NCBI RefSeq assembly: GCF_001665625.1
Contig: NZ_LZSY01000065.1
Span: forward strand, 1-64,000
Direction: 5' to 3'
Origin: Mycolicibacterium peregrinum
GTDB taxonomy: Bacteria > Actinomycetota > Actinomycetes > Mycobacteriales > Mycobacteriaceae
Length of the DNA: 64,000 nt
Below, one piece after another: positions 41,207 to 50,802 of the stretch. The notes beneath the pieces were generated by a model. That model made no database searches. It was not told where the DNA came from and saw nothing but the letters and a program-made list of their open reading frames with translations. Position 1 is the stretch's first letter, and each line of letters opens with the position of its first letter. The position numbers and the translations under genes were made by a program.

Positions 41207-42756
41207 CACTGATCGAAGACAACGACCTCGGAACGGCGGCCTCTGAGCCAGGCCCACGCAAAGGAGTCGCAGTCCGCCGACGTGGCCAGGTACGGCTAGC
41301 TGAGCAGGTTCGCGTGGCGGTCATCTTCTCCGGTCGCCAGCACGATCTGACGCTGCCGGCCACCGTCCCAGTGGCCACCGTCGTGGCGGGGATCCTCAAC
41401 ACCATCTGCGATCCGGCCGACAGCCTGCTCGACGCCAGTGAGGACGGACGCATCACCCCGGGCTCGGTGGTTCTGCGACGGGTCAACGGTCAAGCACTCG
41501 ACCGCGAGGAGAACCTGCAAGCACAGGGCGTCATCGACGGGGACCTGCTGCGACTGGAAGTCGGTGACGCCGAAGTCACCTTGACCCCCATCATCGAGAA
41601 CGCCAGTTCGGCAACTGCCCAGATCCTCTCAAACCACCGGCAACAGATAGACGAAGCAGTCACCGTCCGTTTCGCGGCGATCACCGCCGCACTCGGAGTT
41701 GTGTTGACGGTCGGCCTACTGCTCAACGCCTGGCGCATCAACCTGGCCGCCGGCCACGACGTGAACCTGATGCTCGCCGCTGCCGCCACGGTGCTGACCG
41801 CAACACTTCTAGCGACAGCGACGATCGTATGGTGGCGTCACCGCGAACTGACCGTGGCAACGAGTCTGTGGCTTTCCGCTCTGGTGAGTGCCCCCGCGGC
41901 GGCGGTGATCGGAACACCCGGACAGCCCTCCGCCTGGCATGCGGTCTTCGGCTTTGCCACCGTCACCGTTGTGGCCTCGGCACTGTGGGCACTGACACCG
42001 GCCCCACGAGGAGTGCTGGCTTGGACAGCCATCACCGGCGGCTGCTGGGCGCTCATATCAGTGCTGCGCGCACTGGGCGTGCAATGGGGCTACCTCTGGG
42101 TCGCCGTCATGGCCATCGCTCTGCTCGTGCTCAAACTGTCAGAGGGAATTGCCGGGCGCATGGCCAGGTTACCCATGCCGGAATTCCCCACCGTCACAGG
42201 AAAGAACGTTTTCGATCCGGCCGACGACATCGCTGCGCAGGCGCTGGAGGCGGCAGCAACTCACGGCACTCCGAGCATGGCGCAGCTGACTCGCGCCGCC
42301 ATTGCGGCCAACATGTATCTGACGGCCGTGGTCGCGTGCACTGCAGTGTTTTTCGTGGTCGGCTCAGCCTGCACGATAACTCCTGGCCAGGGCCGTTGGT
42401 GGCTAGCCACGGTCTATGTCTTGATGCTGGCCACAATCTTGATCCTAGCAGCACGGGCATTCGCCGATCGGATACAGGCGATCATCCTGGTAGCCACCGG
42501 CCTGAGCATGATGGCCGCTGTCGGTTTGACCTACGTGCGGGCCAACGGGTCCGGCCCGGGCTGGAGCGTTGCGATCGCCGCTGCGGTGCTGATGTTAGGG
42601 GTGGGCGCTCTGGTCATCGCCGCGGTGGTGCCCAAGCATGTGTTCTCCCCGTTGTTCCGCAAACTCGTTGAGTGGCTCGAATACGTCCTCATCGCACTCG
42701 TTCCGCCGCTGTGCTGGTGGCTGCTCAACCTGTACTACCTGGCCAGAAACCGATGA
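41203..42756 (+). CDS. eccD: ESX channel component EccD
   Basis: 517 residues. An N-terminal ubiquitin-like domain (about 30-125, RVAVIFSGRQHDLTLPATVP) is followed by about 11 membrane helices. EccD dimers form the central barrel of the ESX membrane complex. ATG 41203 overlaps the upstream stop; a GTG at 41194 is an alternative. The end overlaps mycP. Confidence 0.95.
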   Translation: MTLIEDNDLGTAASEPGPRKGVAVRRRGQVRLAEQVRVAVIFSGRQHDLTLPATVPVATVVAGILNTICDPADSLLDASEDGRITPGSVVLRRVNGQALDREENLQAQGVIDGDLLRLEVGDAEVTLTPIIENASSATAQILSNHRQQIDEAVTVRFAAITAALGVVLTVGLLLNAWRINLAAGHDVNLMLAAAATVLTATLLATATIVWWRHRELTVATSLWLSALVSAPAAAVIGTPGQPSAWHAVFGFATVTVVASALWALTPAPRGVLAWTAITGGCWALISVLRALGVQWGYLWVAVMAIALLVLKLSEGIAGRMARLPMPEFPTVTGKNVFDPADDIAAQALEAAATHGTPSMAQLTRAAIAANMYLTAVVACTAVFFVVGSACTITPGQGRWWLATVYVLMLATILILAARAFADRIQAIILVATGLSMMAAVGLTYVRANGSGPGWSVAIAAAVLMLGVGALVIAAVVPKHVFSPLFRKLVEWLEYVLIALVPPLCWWLLNLYYLARNR

Positions 42757-44183
42757 TGATGAACCGACGCCGATGGACACACAGCGCGGCGGCCTTGGCA
42801 AGCGTGGCCGCCCTCGTAGGAACTGCGCCACTGGTGACAGGCACCGCCCAGGCGATCAACCCGCCGACAATCGATCCGGCAGCGGTACCGACCGACACCG
42901 AAGCCAGGCCCGGCGAACCACTACGAATGGCGCACGGCTGCGCGGTCACAGGAGTATTGCCCAACAGCGATCTCGGCGCCCCTGGACCATCACAGGCCTT
43001 CATGAATCTGCCGGAGTTGTGGAAGTCGGCAGGCAAAGGCGAGGGCCAGTCGGTAGCGGTGATCGATACCGGGATATCGCCAGGGCCGCGGCTGCCCCAC
43101 CTGCGCGGAGGCGGAGATTACATCGAGGAAAACTCAGATGGCCTGCGCGACTGTGACTCCCACGGCACCATCATCGCCAGCATCATCGGCGGTGCACCCT
43201 CAGAGGCCGACGGTTTCGTCGGTGTGGCACCGGGCGCCGAGATTATCTCCATCCGGCAGTCCTCGGATGCGTTCGTGCCCGCCAACCCGACCTCAGGTGA
43301 CATCGACTCCGATCGACGCGCGGGCACCGTCGCCAACCTGGCCAAAGCAGTTGTCCGAGCGGCTGATTCTGGCGCCAAAGTGCTCAACATGAGCATTGTC
43401 GCTTGCGTTCCGGTGCTTAAACCGGTCGACCAAACCACGCTGGGCGCTGCGATCCGCTACGCGGCGGTAGAAAAAGACGTCGTGATCGTTGCCGCAGCGG
43501 GCAATCGAGGCAATAAGGACTGCGGCAACCAGAATCCCGACATTGATGCGGTCACCGCCGATCCTGAGCAATACCGGAATTGGCGCGGAGTGGTAACCAT
43601 CTCCACGCCTGCCTGGTTCTCCGATTACGTCCTCTCGGTGTCGGCGACCGACGGCACCGGTCAACCGGCCATCGACGATCAAAAGAATGAGATCAGTCTG
43701 CTCGGCCCATGGATCGGCGTGGCCGCTCCCGGGGTGGCCATCCAAGGCTTCAACGAAAAAGGCGAGTTGATCAACGCCACCTTCAACCCTGAAAAAGGCG
43801 TACTCCTACCGATGAACGGCACCAGCTTCTCGGCTGCCTATGTCAGTGGGCTAGCGACGCTGATCCGCGCAAAGTATCCGAATCTGACTGCCCATCAGGT
43901 CATCGACCGCATCAAGCAGACAGCCCACTCGCCAGCCGCAGTAGTCGATAACCGTGTGGGATATGGGGCAATCAACCCCGTCGCTGCCCTCAACTACGAC
44001 GTACCCGAGGCAGACCCTCAGCCCAAGGAGAACCTGTCACGCCCGCTGCATGTCGCACCGCCGCCACCACCTCCGGACCGCCGCCCGATGACGGTGGCAC
44101 TGATCGGTAGCGGCGTCCTGGTCGGCGGCTCACTACTTGCGCTGGCGGTCGTACTGCTGGTGCGCCGGAAGGAACAGTCATGA
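42753..44183 (+). CDS. mycP: mycosin, membrane-anchored subtilisin-like protease
   Basis: 476 residues with a signal peptide, catalytic triad Asp105 (VAVIDTG), His137 (CDSHGTI) and Ser358 (NGTSFSAA), and a C-terminal membrane helix (ALIGSGVLVGGSLLALAVVL) after a Pro-rich linker. MycP stabilises and caps the ESX complex in the periplasm and cleaves some substrates. Three consecutive ATGs (42753, 42756, 42759) could start it; the first overlaps the eccD stop. Cys pairs are present (MAHGCAV, GLRDCDS, NKDCGN). Confidence 0.95.
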   Translation: MMMNRRRWTHSAAALASVAALVGTAPLVTGTAQAINPPTIDPAAVPTDTEARPGEPLRMAHGCAVTGVLPNSDLGAPGPSQAFMNLPELWKSAGKGEGQSVAVIDTGISPGPRLPHLRGGGDYIEENSDGLRDCDSHGTIIASIIGGAPSEADGFVGVAPGAEIISIRQSSDAFVPANPTSGDIDSDRRAGTVANLAKAVVRAADSGAKVLNMSIVACVPVLKPVDQTTLGAAIRYAAVEKDVVIVAAAGNRGNKDCGNQNPDIDAVTADPEQYRNWRGVVTISTPAWFSDYVLSVSATDGTGQPAIDDQKNEISLLGPWIGVAAPGVAIQGFNEKGELINATFNPEKGVLLPMNGTSFSAAYVSGLATLIRAKYPNLTAHQVIDRIKQTAHSPAAVVDNRVGYGAINPVAALNYDVPEADPQPKENLSRPLHVAPPPPPPDRRPMTVALIGSGVLVGGSLLALAVVLLVRRKEQS

Positions 44184-44557
44184 CCCAGGAACTCACCAGC
44201 ACCCCAGGCGACGCCCAGCACCACCGCCGCTCGCGTCGCGCCGAATCACAGACAGTCACGGGACAAGCACTGCCACGATGGCAGGTCAGATTTCCCCTGC
44301 GACACATCATCATTGCCGAGGTCATCGCCGTGGTCACTGTCACCGCGATGGCCGCCGCGGGTATCCCCTGGTGGGGGCTTGCCCTCGCCGTGGCCGCCAT
44401 CATTGTGCTCGCCACACTGAACTACCGCGGCGCGACCAGTGCGGGTTGGCTGTGGCGAGCGTTTCACACCCGCCGCGGACGGAAGCCGGTCGTAGTTCCA
44501 GAAGCGTTCGGCGCCGAGATAATCGGCGCCGCCGCAATCGGAATGCGCTGGGATTGA
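44180..44557 (+). CDS. eccE: EccE membrane half (split EccE)
   Basis: 125 residues. After a short Arg-rich N-terminus come two membrane helices (about 42-62 IIIAEVIAVVTVTAMAAAGI and 65-81), followed by a WLWRAFHTRRGRK segment. This is the N-terminal membrane anchor of EccE, and the soluble domain is in the next gene. In ESX-1, -2, -3 and -5 EccE is one polypeptide of about 310-540 residues. Starts on the mycP stop (ATGA). Confidence 0.75.
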   Translation: MTQELTSTPGDAQHHRRSRRAESQTVTGQALPRWQVRFPLRHIIIAEVIAVVTVTAMAAAGIPWWGLALAVAAIIVLATLNYRGATSAGWLWRAFHTRRGRKPVVVPEAFGAEIIGAAAIGMRWD

Positions 44558-44582
44558 TCACACCCACCGACAAGGACTGCTC

Positions 44583-45962
44583 GTGAGCCAAACCCTTACC
44601 CGTTCCCAGCCAGCACTCACCGCAAACGGCAACCCGAAGTACGCAATCACCATGATCGCCCTGCACGGCCGTGCCTTTGCACCCACAGTGCTCGTCGCCG
44701 ACGGTGCCGACACCCCCGACGTCGTGCCCCTTGACGCAGTGTGTTCGCTGATGCGCCAGTTCGGTGGACTGGAACTGCGCTCGATCGATGTGCTATCGAT
44801 CGGCTCCCGGACACCTATGAACGGCAACTACACGCCGCGCTACGACCAGATCGTCGGCGACCGCCCAGCCGTAGGCGAACGTCGAACCTGGTTGGTGCTG
44901 CGACTGAATCCGCAAGCATGCTTGGACGCTTTGACCTACCGCGGCAGCCTGAGCGAGGCAACCGCAACAGCGACAGAACGCATCCGCCAGGCGGCGGTGC
45001 GGGCTGGATGCAGGGCGAGCACCTGCAGCTCTGATGAGCTCGACGCTGCCACACGCATCCTGCTGGGCGGACATGATCTGGACGACTACCAGCCCCATTG
45101 GTCGCATCTGCAAGTGGGAACCGAGTACGTCACGCCGTACCGTATCGCCGGCACAGACCTGACCAGTGGGCTGCTCAACGATGTGTGGACGATCCGCTCC
45201 ACACACACCGCGACACTCATTCGGCTCACCCGCAACGCCGACGCCACCATCTCGGCTGCGGCATTGGTGCGGATACACACCACCAAACCCGTACCGCACC
45301 CACCACTATCCAAACTGAACCCTGTCCACGGGCAGACATCGTCAGCTCTATTGGCCATGCTTCCACTCGGGCACCGCTCACTGCAATTGCCGTTGGCGCC
45401 TCGCCGCATCCAAACGACGCCAGCTCACCATGTTGCACGGCTCAGCGATAAGCGCACCTTGATCCTTCCAGTAGGCCCGTCAGGGTTCATCGTTGGTATG
45501 GCAGCATCGGGTCAGCCCTGGCTCATGTCACTGCTGGACCCACTCAAGTTCACCCGAGTGGCGATCAACACCAGTATCGAAGTCGCCCAACGGCTTCTCC
45601 TTCGCGCCACGGCCGCAGGCGCTGTTGCCGCAGTCGATACCGACAGGCCAGAGTCCTGGGAGCCGATCTGCGATGAGCGACTAACGCTCACCTCTGGCGG
45701 CGATCAGAAGACGAACGCGCCGTTGACCGTGTCTGACCGCCAGGATCGCCGCGACCAGCAGGCGGTCGGCGGTGAACGGGGCCATGGCCTGGTGACGATC
45801 AACTCAGTGAATCCGTCAACATCCGATATCGTCATCACCCAGACATCACCGACCGAAATGGTTCTGCGCATGCCCGGCGGGCGAGAAATCATGTTGACAA
45901 TCATGCGGCCCCGCAACGAGAGCCAAGTGCTGGGTCACCTACTCAAAGGGAAGAGTCGATGA
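44583..45962 (+). CDS. eccE: EccE soluble half (split EccE)
   Basis: 459 residues without a membrane segment. It has the periphery-domain character of EccE (YAITMIALHGRAFAPTVLVA, LRSIDVLSIGSRT, then WLVLRLNPQACLDAL). It follows the membrane half by 25 bases. GTG 44583 is chosen, after AAGGACTGC. The end overlaps eccA by four bases. The two halves must associate non-covalently to make the peripheral EccE subunit. Confidence 0.75.
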   Translation: MSQTLTRSQPALTANGNPKYAITMIALHGRAFAPTVLVADGADTPDVVPLDAVCSLMRQFGGLELRSIDVLSIGSRTPMNGNYTPRYDQIVGDRPAVGERRTWLVLRLNPQACLDALTYRGSLSEATATATERIRQAAVRAGCRASTCSSDELDAATRILLGGHDLDDYQPHWSHLQVGTEYVTPYRIAGTDLTSGLLNDVWTIRSTHTATLIRLTRNADATISAAALVRIHTTKPVPHPPLSKLNPVHGQTSSALLAMLPLGHRSLQLPLAPRRIQTTPAHHVARLSDKRTLILPVGPSGFIVGMAASGQPWLMSLLDPLKFTRVAINTSIEVAQRLLLRATAAGAVAAVDTDRPESWEPICDERLTLTSGGDQKTNAPLTVSDRQDRRDQQAVGGERGHGLVTINSVNPSTSDIVITQTSPTEMVLRMPGGREIMLTIMRPRNESQVLGHLLKGKSR

Positions 45963-47809
45963 GCGATCGCGGTAGAGAAGCACTGTCCGCGGCCGTCAAA
46001 GCACTGCCCACATCCCCGCGAAAAGCACTGCAGGTGTTCAGCATCGCATTGGGAAGCGACCCGACGATGGCCGATGCGCTGCTTGGTCGAGTCGCCGCCG
46101 GCGATCATTCGCTAGAAACTCTCAAGGCACTGTCGACACATTCGCGCAACCTTGGCACGCATCTGCGCCACCTGGGCAAGGCGCCGCGAGAACTGGGCGC
46201 AAGTCTGGATGTGGAAGCGGTTCGTCTCGACATCTTCGACCCCGTCTCAGCCCAGGCCGCCTACGCAGGTGCGCTCATCAACGCGGGAAAGTACGAGGCA
46301 GCCCACAGTCATCTCAACACCGTGCAAGACCGTCCTGAAGTCGCCTACGTGCGAGCGGTTCTCAACCGCAGAACCGAGCGATGGCCAGATGTACTCACTG
46401 CCCTCACCGGCTGTGAACGATGGATGAATACTCTGCTGCGGCGCGCTGCGAGCCTGCTCGAAGCAGAAGCGGCGGCCAACCTCGGTTTGTTCGACCGGGC
46501 CACAGCCGCAGCGCAACGCGCCAACACCTCCGACGAGGCCGCCAACCCTGACCCCATTAATCGAGATGCACAGTTCTGCCTGGCCCTTCTCGCCCGAGCA
46601 CGGGGACAAGAGGAACAGGCAATGATGCTGCTCACCGAGATCCGAGTGGCCTGGCCCGACTTCGTCGGGGCAAGAACCGCGCTGGAAGATCGCACCTACG
46701 GCTTCCGAGTCACCGATGCGGCCGTGATCGATACGCGCTCAGATCCCTGGGACTCCACCACCCAACGCACACACGAAATGGACCTGGCCGAACGGCAGGC
46801 CAAACTGTTGTCCGATGCTGAAGCCACCTTGACCAAGCAGATCGGCCTTGACGAGGTCAAAAACCAGGTCCACAAGCTGCGGTCGCACGTCAAGGTAAAC
46901 AAGGTCAGAGTCGAGCGTGGTTTCGAGCCGATCATGCGCAGCCACCATCTAATCTTCAGTGGTCCTCCGGGAACCGGCAAAACCACGATTGCGAAAGTTG
47001 TGGCCAACATCTATTGCGGCCTAGGCGTTCTCAAGACCACCAAGTGTCGCGAGGCAAAGCGTGCAGACTTCGTGGGGGAGACGTTGGGCTCAACCGCGAT
47101 CAAAACGAACAAACTGATTGACGATGCCCTCGACGGAGTCCTGTTCATCGATGAGGCCTACGCGCTGATACAGACCGGCTTATCTGGCGGGGACGCCTTC
47201 GGACGCGAAGCTGTGGACACTCTGCTGGCGCGTATGGAGGACGAACGTGACCGGCTGATGGTCATCATCGCCGGCTACGAAAACGAGATCGATCGCTTCC
47301 TGACGGCGAATGAGGGTCTGCTGGGGCGTTTCCCCCGGCGGCTTCGATTCCAGTCCTACAATCCGGCCGAACTGGCAGAGATCGCCGCTGCGATCGCCGG
47401 CGCGAAGGACTCCACGATCGTGCCTGCTGGCATCGACACTCTCGAGCGTGTCTGCAACGCGCTGACCCTGCTCGACGTGGTGGTCGGTGGCGACGATGAC
47501 AAGGAGATACGCAGAGTCATCGCCGCACATGAGGACAGTGGCGCTCTAGGCCCCGACGAAGTGCGGCGCAGGTTTCTCGATGTGCTGGGCAATGGCCGGT
47601 TTATTCGCAACGTGGTCGAAGCGTCGTTCGAAGAGCAGATGCACCGGATCGCCGATGAAGTTGACGGTCTCGATGGCAGCGCGATCGACGAGGCGATCAC
47701 GACGTTGGTTGAGACAGACGTCAGCGCCGCACTACGCACCGTGCTCTCGACTATGGCACCGGGCAAGATTGATGCTGCCCATTTGATTGAAGCTACTCGG
47801 CCACGTTAG
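45959..47809 (+). CDS. eccA: ESX cytosolic AAA+ ATPase EccA
   Basis: 616 residues. A 270-residue TPR-like helical N-terminal domain precedes a CbxX/CfqX AAA+ domain with SGPPGTGKTT at about 334-343, GVLFIDEAYAL at about 393, and LLARMEDERDRLMVIIAGY. EccA is thought to release EspG from PE-PPE pairs. Last gene of the plus-strand ESX run; in most chromosomal ESX loci it is at the start, so its position here is notable. It ends 22 bp from a convergent HTH gene. Confidence 0.95.
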   Translation: MSDRGREALSAAVKALPTSPRKALQVFSIALGSDPTMADALLGRVAAGDHSLETLKALSTHSRNLGTHLRHLGKAPRELGASLDVEAVRLDIFDPVSAQAAYAGALINAGKYEAAHSHLNTVQDRPEVAYVRAVLNRRTERWPDVLTALTGCERWMNTLLRRAASLLEAEAAANLGLFDRATAAAQRANTSDEAANPDPINRDAQFCLALLARARGQEEQAMMLLTEIRVAWPDFVGARTALEDRTYGFRVTDAAVIDTRSDPWDSTTQRTHEMDLAERQAKLLSDAEATLTKQIGLDEVKNQVHKLRSHVKVNKVRVERGFEPIMRSHHLIFSGPPGTGKTTIAKVVANIYCGLGVLKTTKCREAKRADFVGETLGSTAIKTNKLIDDALDGVLFIDEAYALIQTGLSGGDAFGREAVDTLLARMEDERDRLMVIIAGYENEIDRFLTANEGLLGRFPRRLRFQSYNPAELAEIAAAIAGAKDSTIVPAGIDTLERVCNALTLLDVVVGGDDDKEIRRVIAAHEDSGALGPDEVRRRFLDVLGNGRFIRNVVEASFEEQMHRIADEVDGLDGSAIDEAITTLVETDVSAALRTVLSTMAPGKIDAAHLIEATRPR

Positions 47810-47831
47810 AGAGTCTGGCGGCAATGCCTCG

Positions 47832-48461
47832 CTACCGCTTGGGGGTGAACATCGCCAGCATGATCTCCAGATACTTCGCCGCGGCGGTCGGATCGCTCCA
47901 GTCCGCTCCTTCGCTGGCTGCCAGTTTCTGGGCGTTCACCATCAGTGCATTCGCCACCAGCGGCAGATTCTCCGGCTGAGCTGCGTCGGTGCCCTCGAAG
48001 TGCTTCGCGATCGTGACCAACTGAGCTGGGGTGGCCGGCACCGCAACAAATTCGGGCTCGGGTGTGGCTGAATCCACTGGGGTCAGCGGGATTTCGCGAT
48101 CTCGGACGATGTCGTTGAGGAACACCTGGCCGTCGCGTTCACCGACCATCGAGCCGTAACGCGAAAACGCGGTTTGTTTGCTCACGCCGAGTGCTTTGCC
48201 GACCGCTGTCCAACTTGCACCGTCGCGACGGGCGGCGGCGACCAGGTTCCGCACATAGTTGTCGATGGCATGCCGGGCACCGGTGAACAGGGTGATTGCA
48301 TCGAGGTTGGTCTGGCGCGGCGACAGCTCGGGGTGCGCACCGATGTAGCCGGCCGCCACAAAGATCAGCCAGTTGGGATCCTCGAGGTTTAGGTGTCTGC
48401 CGACATCGGTTGCGGCGTCCGAAAGTGGCGTGCGGGGTTCGGGGTAGCTGGCCGCTGTCAT
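47832..48461 (-). CDS. helix-turn-helix regulator
   Basis: 209 residues. WTAVGKALGVSKQTAFSRYG at about residues 95-115 is a clear helix-turn-helix. The N-terminal half is helical and may dimerise. I chose ATG 48461, just after GTTTACGTGTACGC on the minus strand, over an upstream start with a charged Arg-rich extension. Probable regulator of the neighbouring ESX or conjugation genes. Confidence 0.65.
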   Translation of the reverse strand: MTAASYPEPRTPLSDAATDVGRHLNLEDPNWLIFVAAGYIGAHPELSPRQTNLDAITLFTGARHAIDNYVRNLVAAARRDGASWTAVGKALGVSKQTAFSRYGSMVGERDGQVFLNDIVRDREIPLTPVDSATPEPEFVAVPATPAQLVTIAKHFEGTDAAQPENLPLVANALMVNAQKLAASEGADWSDPTAAAKYLEIMLAMFTPKR

Positions 48462-48554
48462 GGCTTCAGCGTACACGTAAACGTCTTGATTCTCGGACGT
48501 TCGTCTGAAATATTTGACGGTTGGTTGAGGTGGTCGGCCGCAGGCTACCAACGC

Positions 48555-48938
48555 TCATCGACCGTGGCTGAAGTCGTGTCGCCGGTTGGTGTCATGGCTG
48601 CGCTGGCTCAGGTAGTCGTCGAGCCACTGGCGGTCTTCTTCGCTCAACGAGTCGGCTTCACGCTCGGTGTTGATGCTGTCGACGCCGCATAAATCTGCTT
48701 GGCCGTTGAGGCTGAACCCTTCCCGTAGGTAGTACCGCGCGGCAACAACTTCGCGGTCGGTGGCCGCGGGGTCGAGCAGTGTGGTCGCCGCGTAATCAAT
48801 TGCCGACTGTGCGTATTGATGGCAGTGAATCGCGTCGCCGGCTGCTTCGGCGTCGCGGGCAGCGCTGATATCGGTACGTGCTTCGTCGAGGGCTTCGGCG
48901 GACGTGGGGTCGATCACGGCACTCTCCTCTTCGTTCAC
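48555..48938 (-). CDS. small acidic helical protein
   Basis: 127 residues, acidic, with TPR-like helices (DAIHCHQYAQSAIDYAATTL) and a charged C-terminus (EEDRQWLDDYLSQRSHDTNR). GTG 48938. It is divergent from the first conjugation gene across a 140-bp promoter region that holds two shared boxes. No family recognised. Confidence 0.55.
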   Translation of the reverse strand: MNEEESAVIDPTSAEALDEARTDISAARDAEAAGDAIHCHQYAQSAIDYAATTLLDPAATDREVVAARYYLREGFSLNGQADLCGVDSINTEREADSLSEEDRQWLDDYLSQRSHDTNRRHDFSHGR

Positions 48939-48967
48939 AACGCCGTCACCGGCCGGTGACTCATTAG

Positions 48968-49005
48968 TGTTTACGTATTGAGTCTATTGCTTTTTTCTGT
49001 CAGAA
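48968..49005. promoter_or_regulatory. operator of the first divergent conjugation promoter
   Basis: TGTTTACGTA (48968-48977) and the palindrome TTCTGTCAGAA (48995-49005, followed by TC) lie between the divergent genes at 48938 and 49079. The same pair of elements recurs at 59085-59122. Confidence 0.5.
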
Positions 49006-49078
49006 TCGAGCGATAGTAGGCGCGGCGAATGCGTAGCCCGGGCACTGTGGGCCACCTAGTCGCTCAAGGGGGTGCGGC

Positions 49079-49843
49079 GTGGCAATCGATCAGGGTGGCA
49101 ACTTAATTGCGACCACAGACATACCGCCGCGGATCCACCGCGGAGCCCCAGCCTTCAGAATCTCGCCTCTGAATTCAGGCGATTCGCGCGAACACTGGCC
49201 GGCCGACGCCCGACCGACGCGCGCGGAGACGGCGCCAGGCCTGGGCGGCGCCCTCAACGTGGCGGACAGGGCCCCTGAATCCACCCAACGTCGTCCGGCC
49301 GCTCGTCGTTTACATAGGGAGACAACAACCATGGGGAAAGTACGAACACCGCTGCCCGAGGCGTTGTGGCGGATCCGATGGCCCTGGAAGTGCGCAGCGG
49401 ATGTGACAGACCCTGAAATGCATTACTGGCTCAGGCGCGTCGAGGCATCCTGTCAACTGCGGCCCCCGTTGTCTCTGGACTTGCTGCGCGCCGCCAAGAT
49501 CGAGCTGCGTGCCCTTGATTCGCACAGGTCGCGATCCGATCGCCTAGCCGCCCAGTTCTTCGTCTCCATGGCACTTTTTGCGTTGATCTGGTGGCTGATA
49601 GGGCAAGCACTTCTGATCGGTGCGCTTCCCGGCATTCCGCTCATCGCCCAGCACGCAGCACTCACGTTCCTCATCACAGCCCAGGGCTTTTTCGCCAACG
49701 TGCGACCATGGATCACCGATCACTTCGCGCACCGAACCGTTCTTGCCCGCGATCGTCTCAACCGTTGGCTCGTGCCGGCGTTTCCTGATCTGGGGCCTGC
49801 CCAAACCTGTGACTCCCGTCAACTAGCGGCAGGTCCGCAATGA
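49079..49843 (+). CDS. membrane protein of the conjugation cluster
   Basis: 254 residues from GTG 49079 (preceded by AAGGGGG); a shorter start is ATG 49331. Two membrane helices at about 160-180 (FVSMALFALIWWLIGQALL) and 185-208 follow a basic region. First gene of a run in which each gene overlaps the next. Possible accessory component of the transfer apparatus; not recognised. Confidence 0.6.
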   Translation: MAIDQGGNLIATTDIPPRIHRGAPAFRISPLNSGDSREHWPADARPTRAETAPGLGGALNVADRAPESTQRRPAARRLHRETTTMGKVRTPLPEALWRIRWPWKCAADVTDPEMHYWLRRVEASCQLRPPLSLDLLRAAKIELRALDSHRSRSDRLAAQFFVSMALFALIWWLIGQALLIGALPGIPLIAQHAALTFLITAQGFFANVRPWITDHFAHRTVLARDRLNRWLVPAFPDLGPAQTCDSRQLAAGPQ

Positions 49844-50292
49844 ACCGCCGCGCCCGGGCCGACATCGAGCAATTCCGCGACCAGATCCTCGCCGAATTAC
49901 GCGACGCGCCCCGGCCTCTGTCCACTCGTGAACTCGCCGACCGATTGTTGGGGCCGAGCAATCACCACATCTGCCTTCCTCCTGGCGTAGGCGCGGCCAT
50001 TGGCGATCGGGTTAAGGGTCAAACCATCGTCGAATGCCACGGGATCGACCTGTTCGGGAATGTCGTCTACGTTGTGGCCGCACCTGCACCGTGCGCGGGT
50101 ATCTATCCACACCTGCGGGCGCTGGAGGCCTTGGGCACCATCATTCGCCTCGACAGTGAGCAGGGCGATCGAACCGCCTACTGGGCATTTCTCGGCAACA
50201 TCGGCGAAGACGACGAACGACAGTCAGCTCAATTGGAAGCACTGTGGGAACTGCCGGCTGTCGAACGCTTGCCACGGTACGAAAGGCACTGA
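49840..50292 (+). CDS. winged-helix-like small protein
   Basis: 150 residues. ADIEQFRDQILAELRDAPRP then STRELADRLLG suggests an N-terminal winged helix. YPHLRALEALGTIIRLDSEQ looks like a second. It starts on the preceding stop (ATGA). A DNA-binding role in the transfer operon is inferred. Confidence 0.55.
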   Translation: MNRRARADIEQFRDQILAELRDAPRPLSTRELADRLLGPSNHHICLPPGVGAAIGDRVKGQTIVECHGIDLFGNVVYVVAAPAPCAGIYPHLRALEALGTIIRLDSEQGDRTAYWAFLGNIGEDDERQSAQLEALWELPAVERLPRYERH

Positions 50293-50298
50293 GGGAAA

Positions 50299-50802
50299 AT
50301 GGCTTTCAACAACACCGGGTACGCACTGAGGTTGTTCGAAGAAGTCCGCCAGCGGTACGCACACCAACGCCACGAACGGAACCGGCGGAGCGTCCGTCGT
50401 AGGCTCGGCAACGATCCAACACAACACGTCCACACACCTAGCGAGTCCCTCGGCATCGCTCAGGCGCTGCTCGATCATCTGCCGCGCCAGAGCGGGGATG
50501 CCCACCAGCTGTGGACCTGTCTAGCCGTTCAGCCGTTGGCGCAGCTTCTCTACGCGGCATCACGACAGCGCGGCGACAGCAACGGCATGGACTGGGTAGA
50601 GACCGCGCTCGTCAGCACCGAAGCGGCAGAGACGGAGCCGGGTTGGCGCCAGGCGGCCAACATTTGGAGCCAGGGCACGGCGCTTCCCGAACGTTTGCTG
50701 CTGCTCACCAATTTGCCACCACGCCAGCGAAATTCGATTACCGACGTGATGCACTCGGCGATCGCTCCATGGCTGCACAGTTGCAAGGGGGATCTGGCAT
50801 GA
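50299..50802 (+). CDS. fragmentary VirD4-like coupling protein segment
   Basis: 167 residues. Residues about 70-165 (QPLAQLLYAASRQRGD, EPGWRQAANIWSQGT, PPRQRNSITDVMHSAIAPWL) align well with the middle of the VirD4-like protein at 56887 (GPLAAFLYAASPAV, EPGWAQAAALCHR, EPRQRDSIAITMRKAITPWL). The P-loop, Walker B and C-terminal parts are absent. It could be a decayed second coupling ATPase or a regulator that mimics that segment. It overlaps the hydrolase gene by ATGA. Confidence 0.65.
   Translation: MAFNNTGYALRLFEEVRQRYAHQRHERNRRSVRRRLGNDPTQHVHTPSESLGIAQALLDHLPRQSGDAHQLWTCLAVQPLAQLLYAASRQRGDSNGMDWVETALVSTEAAETEPGWRQAANIWSQGTALPERLLLLTNLPPRQRNSITDVMHSAIAPWLHSCKGDLA

Noticed and set aside
42672..42752. 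Longer start for mycP
   Set aside because: The extension lies within eccD in another frame and would bury the signal peptide; ATG 42753 overlaps the eccD stop.
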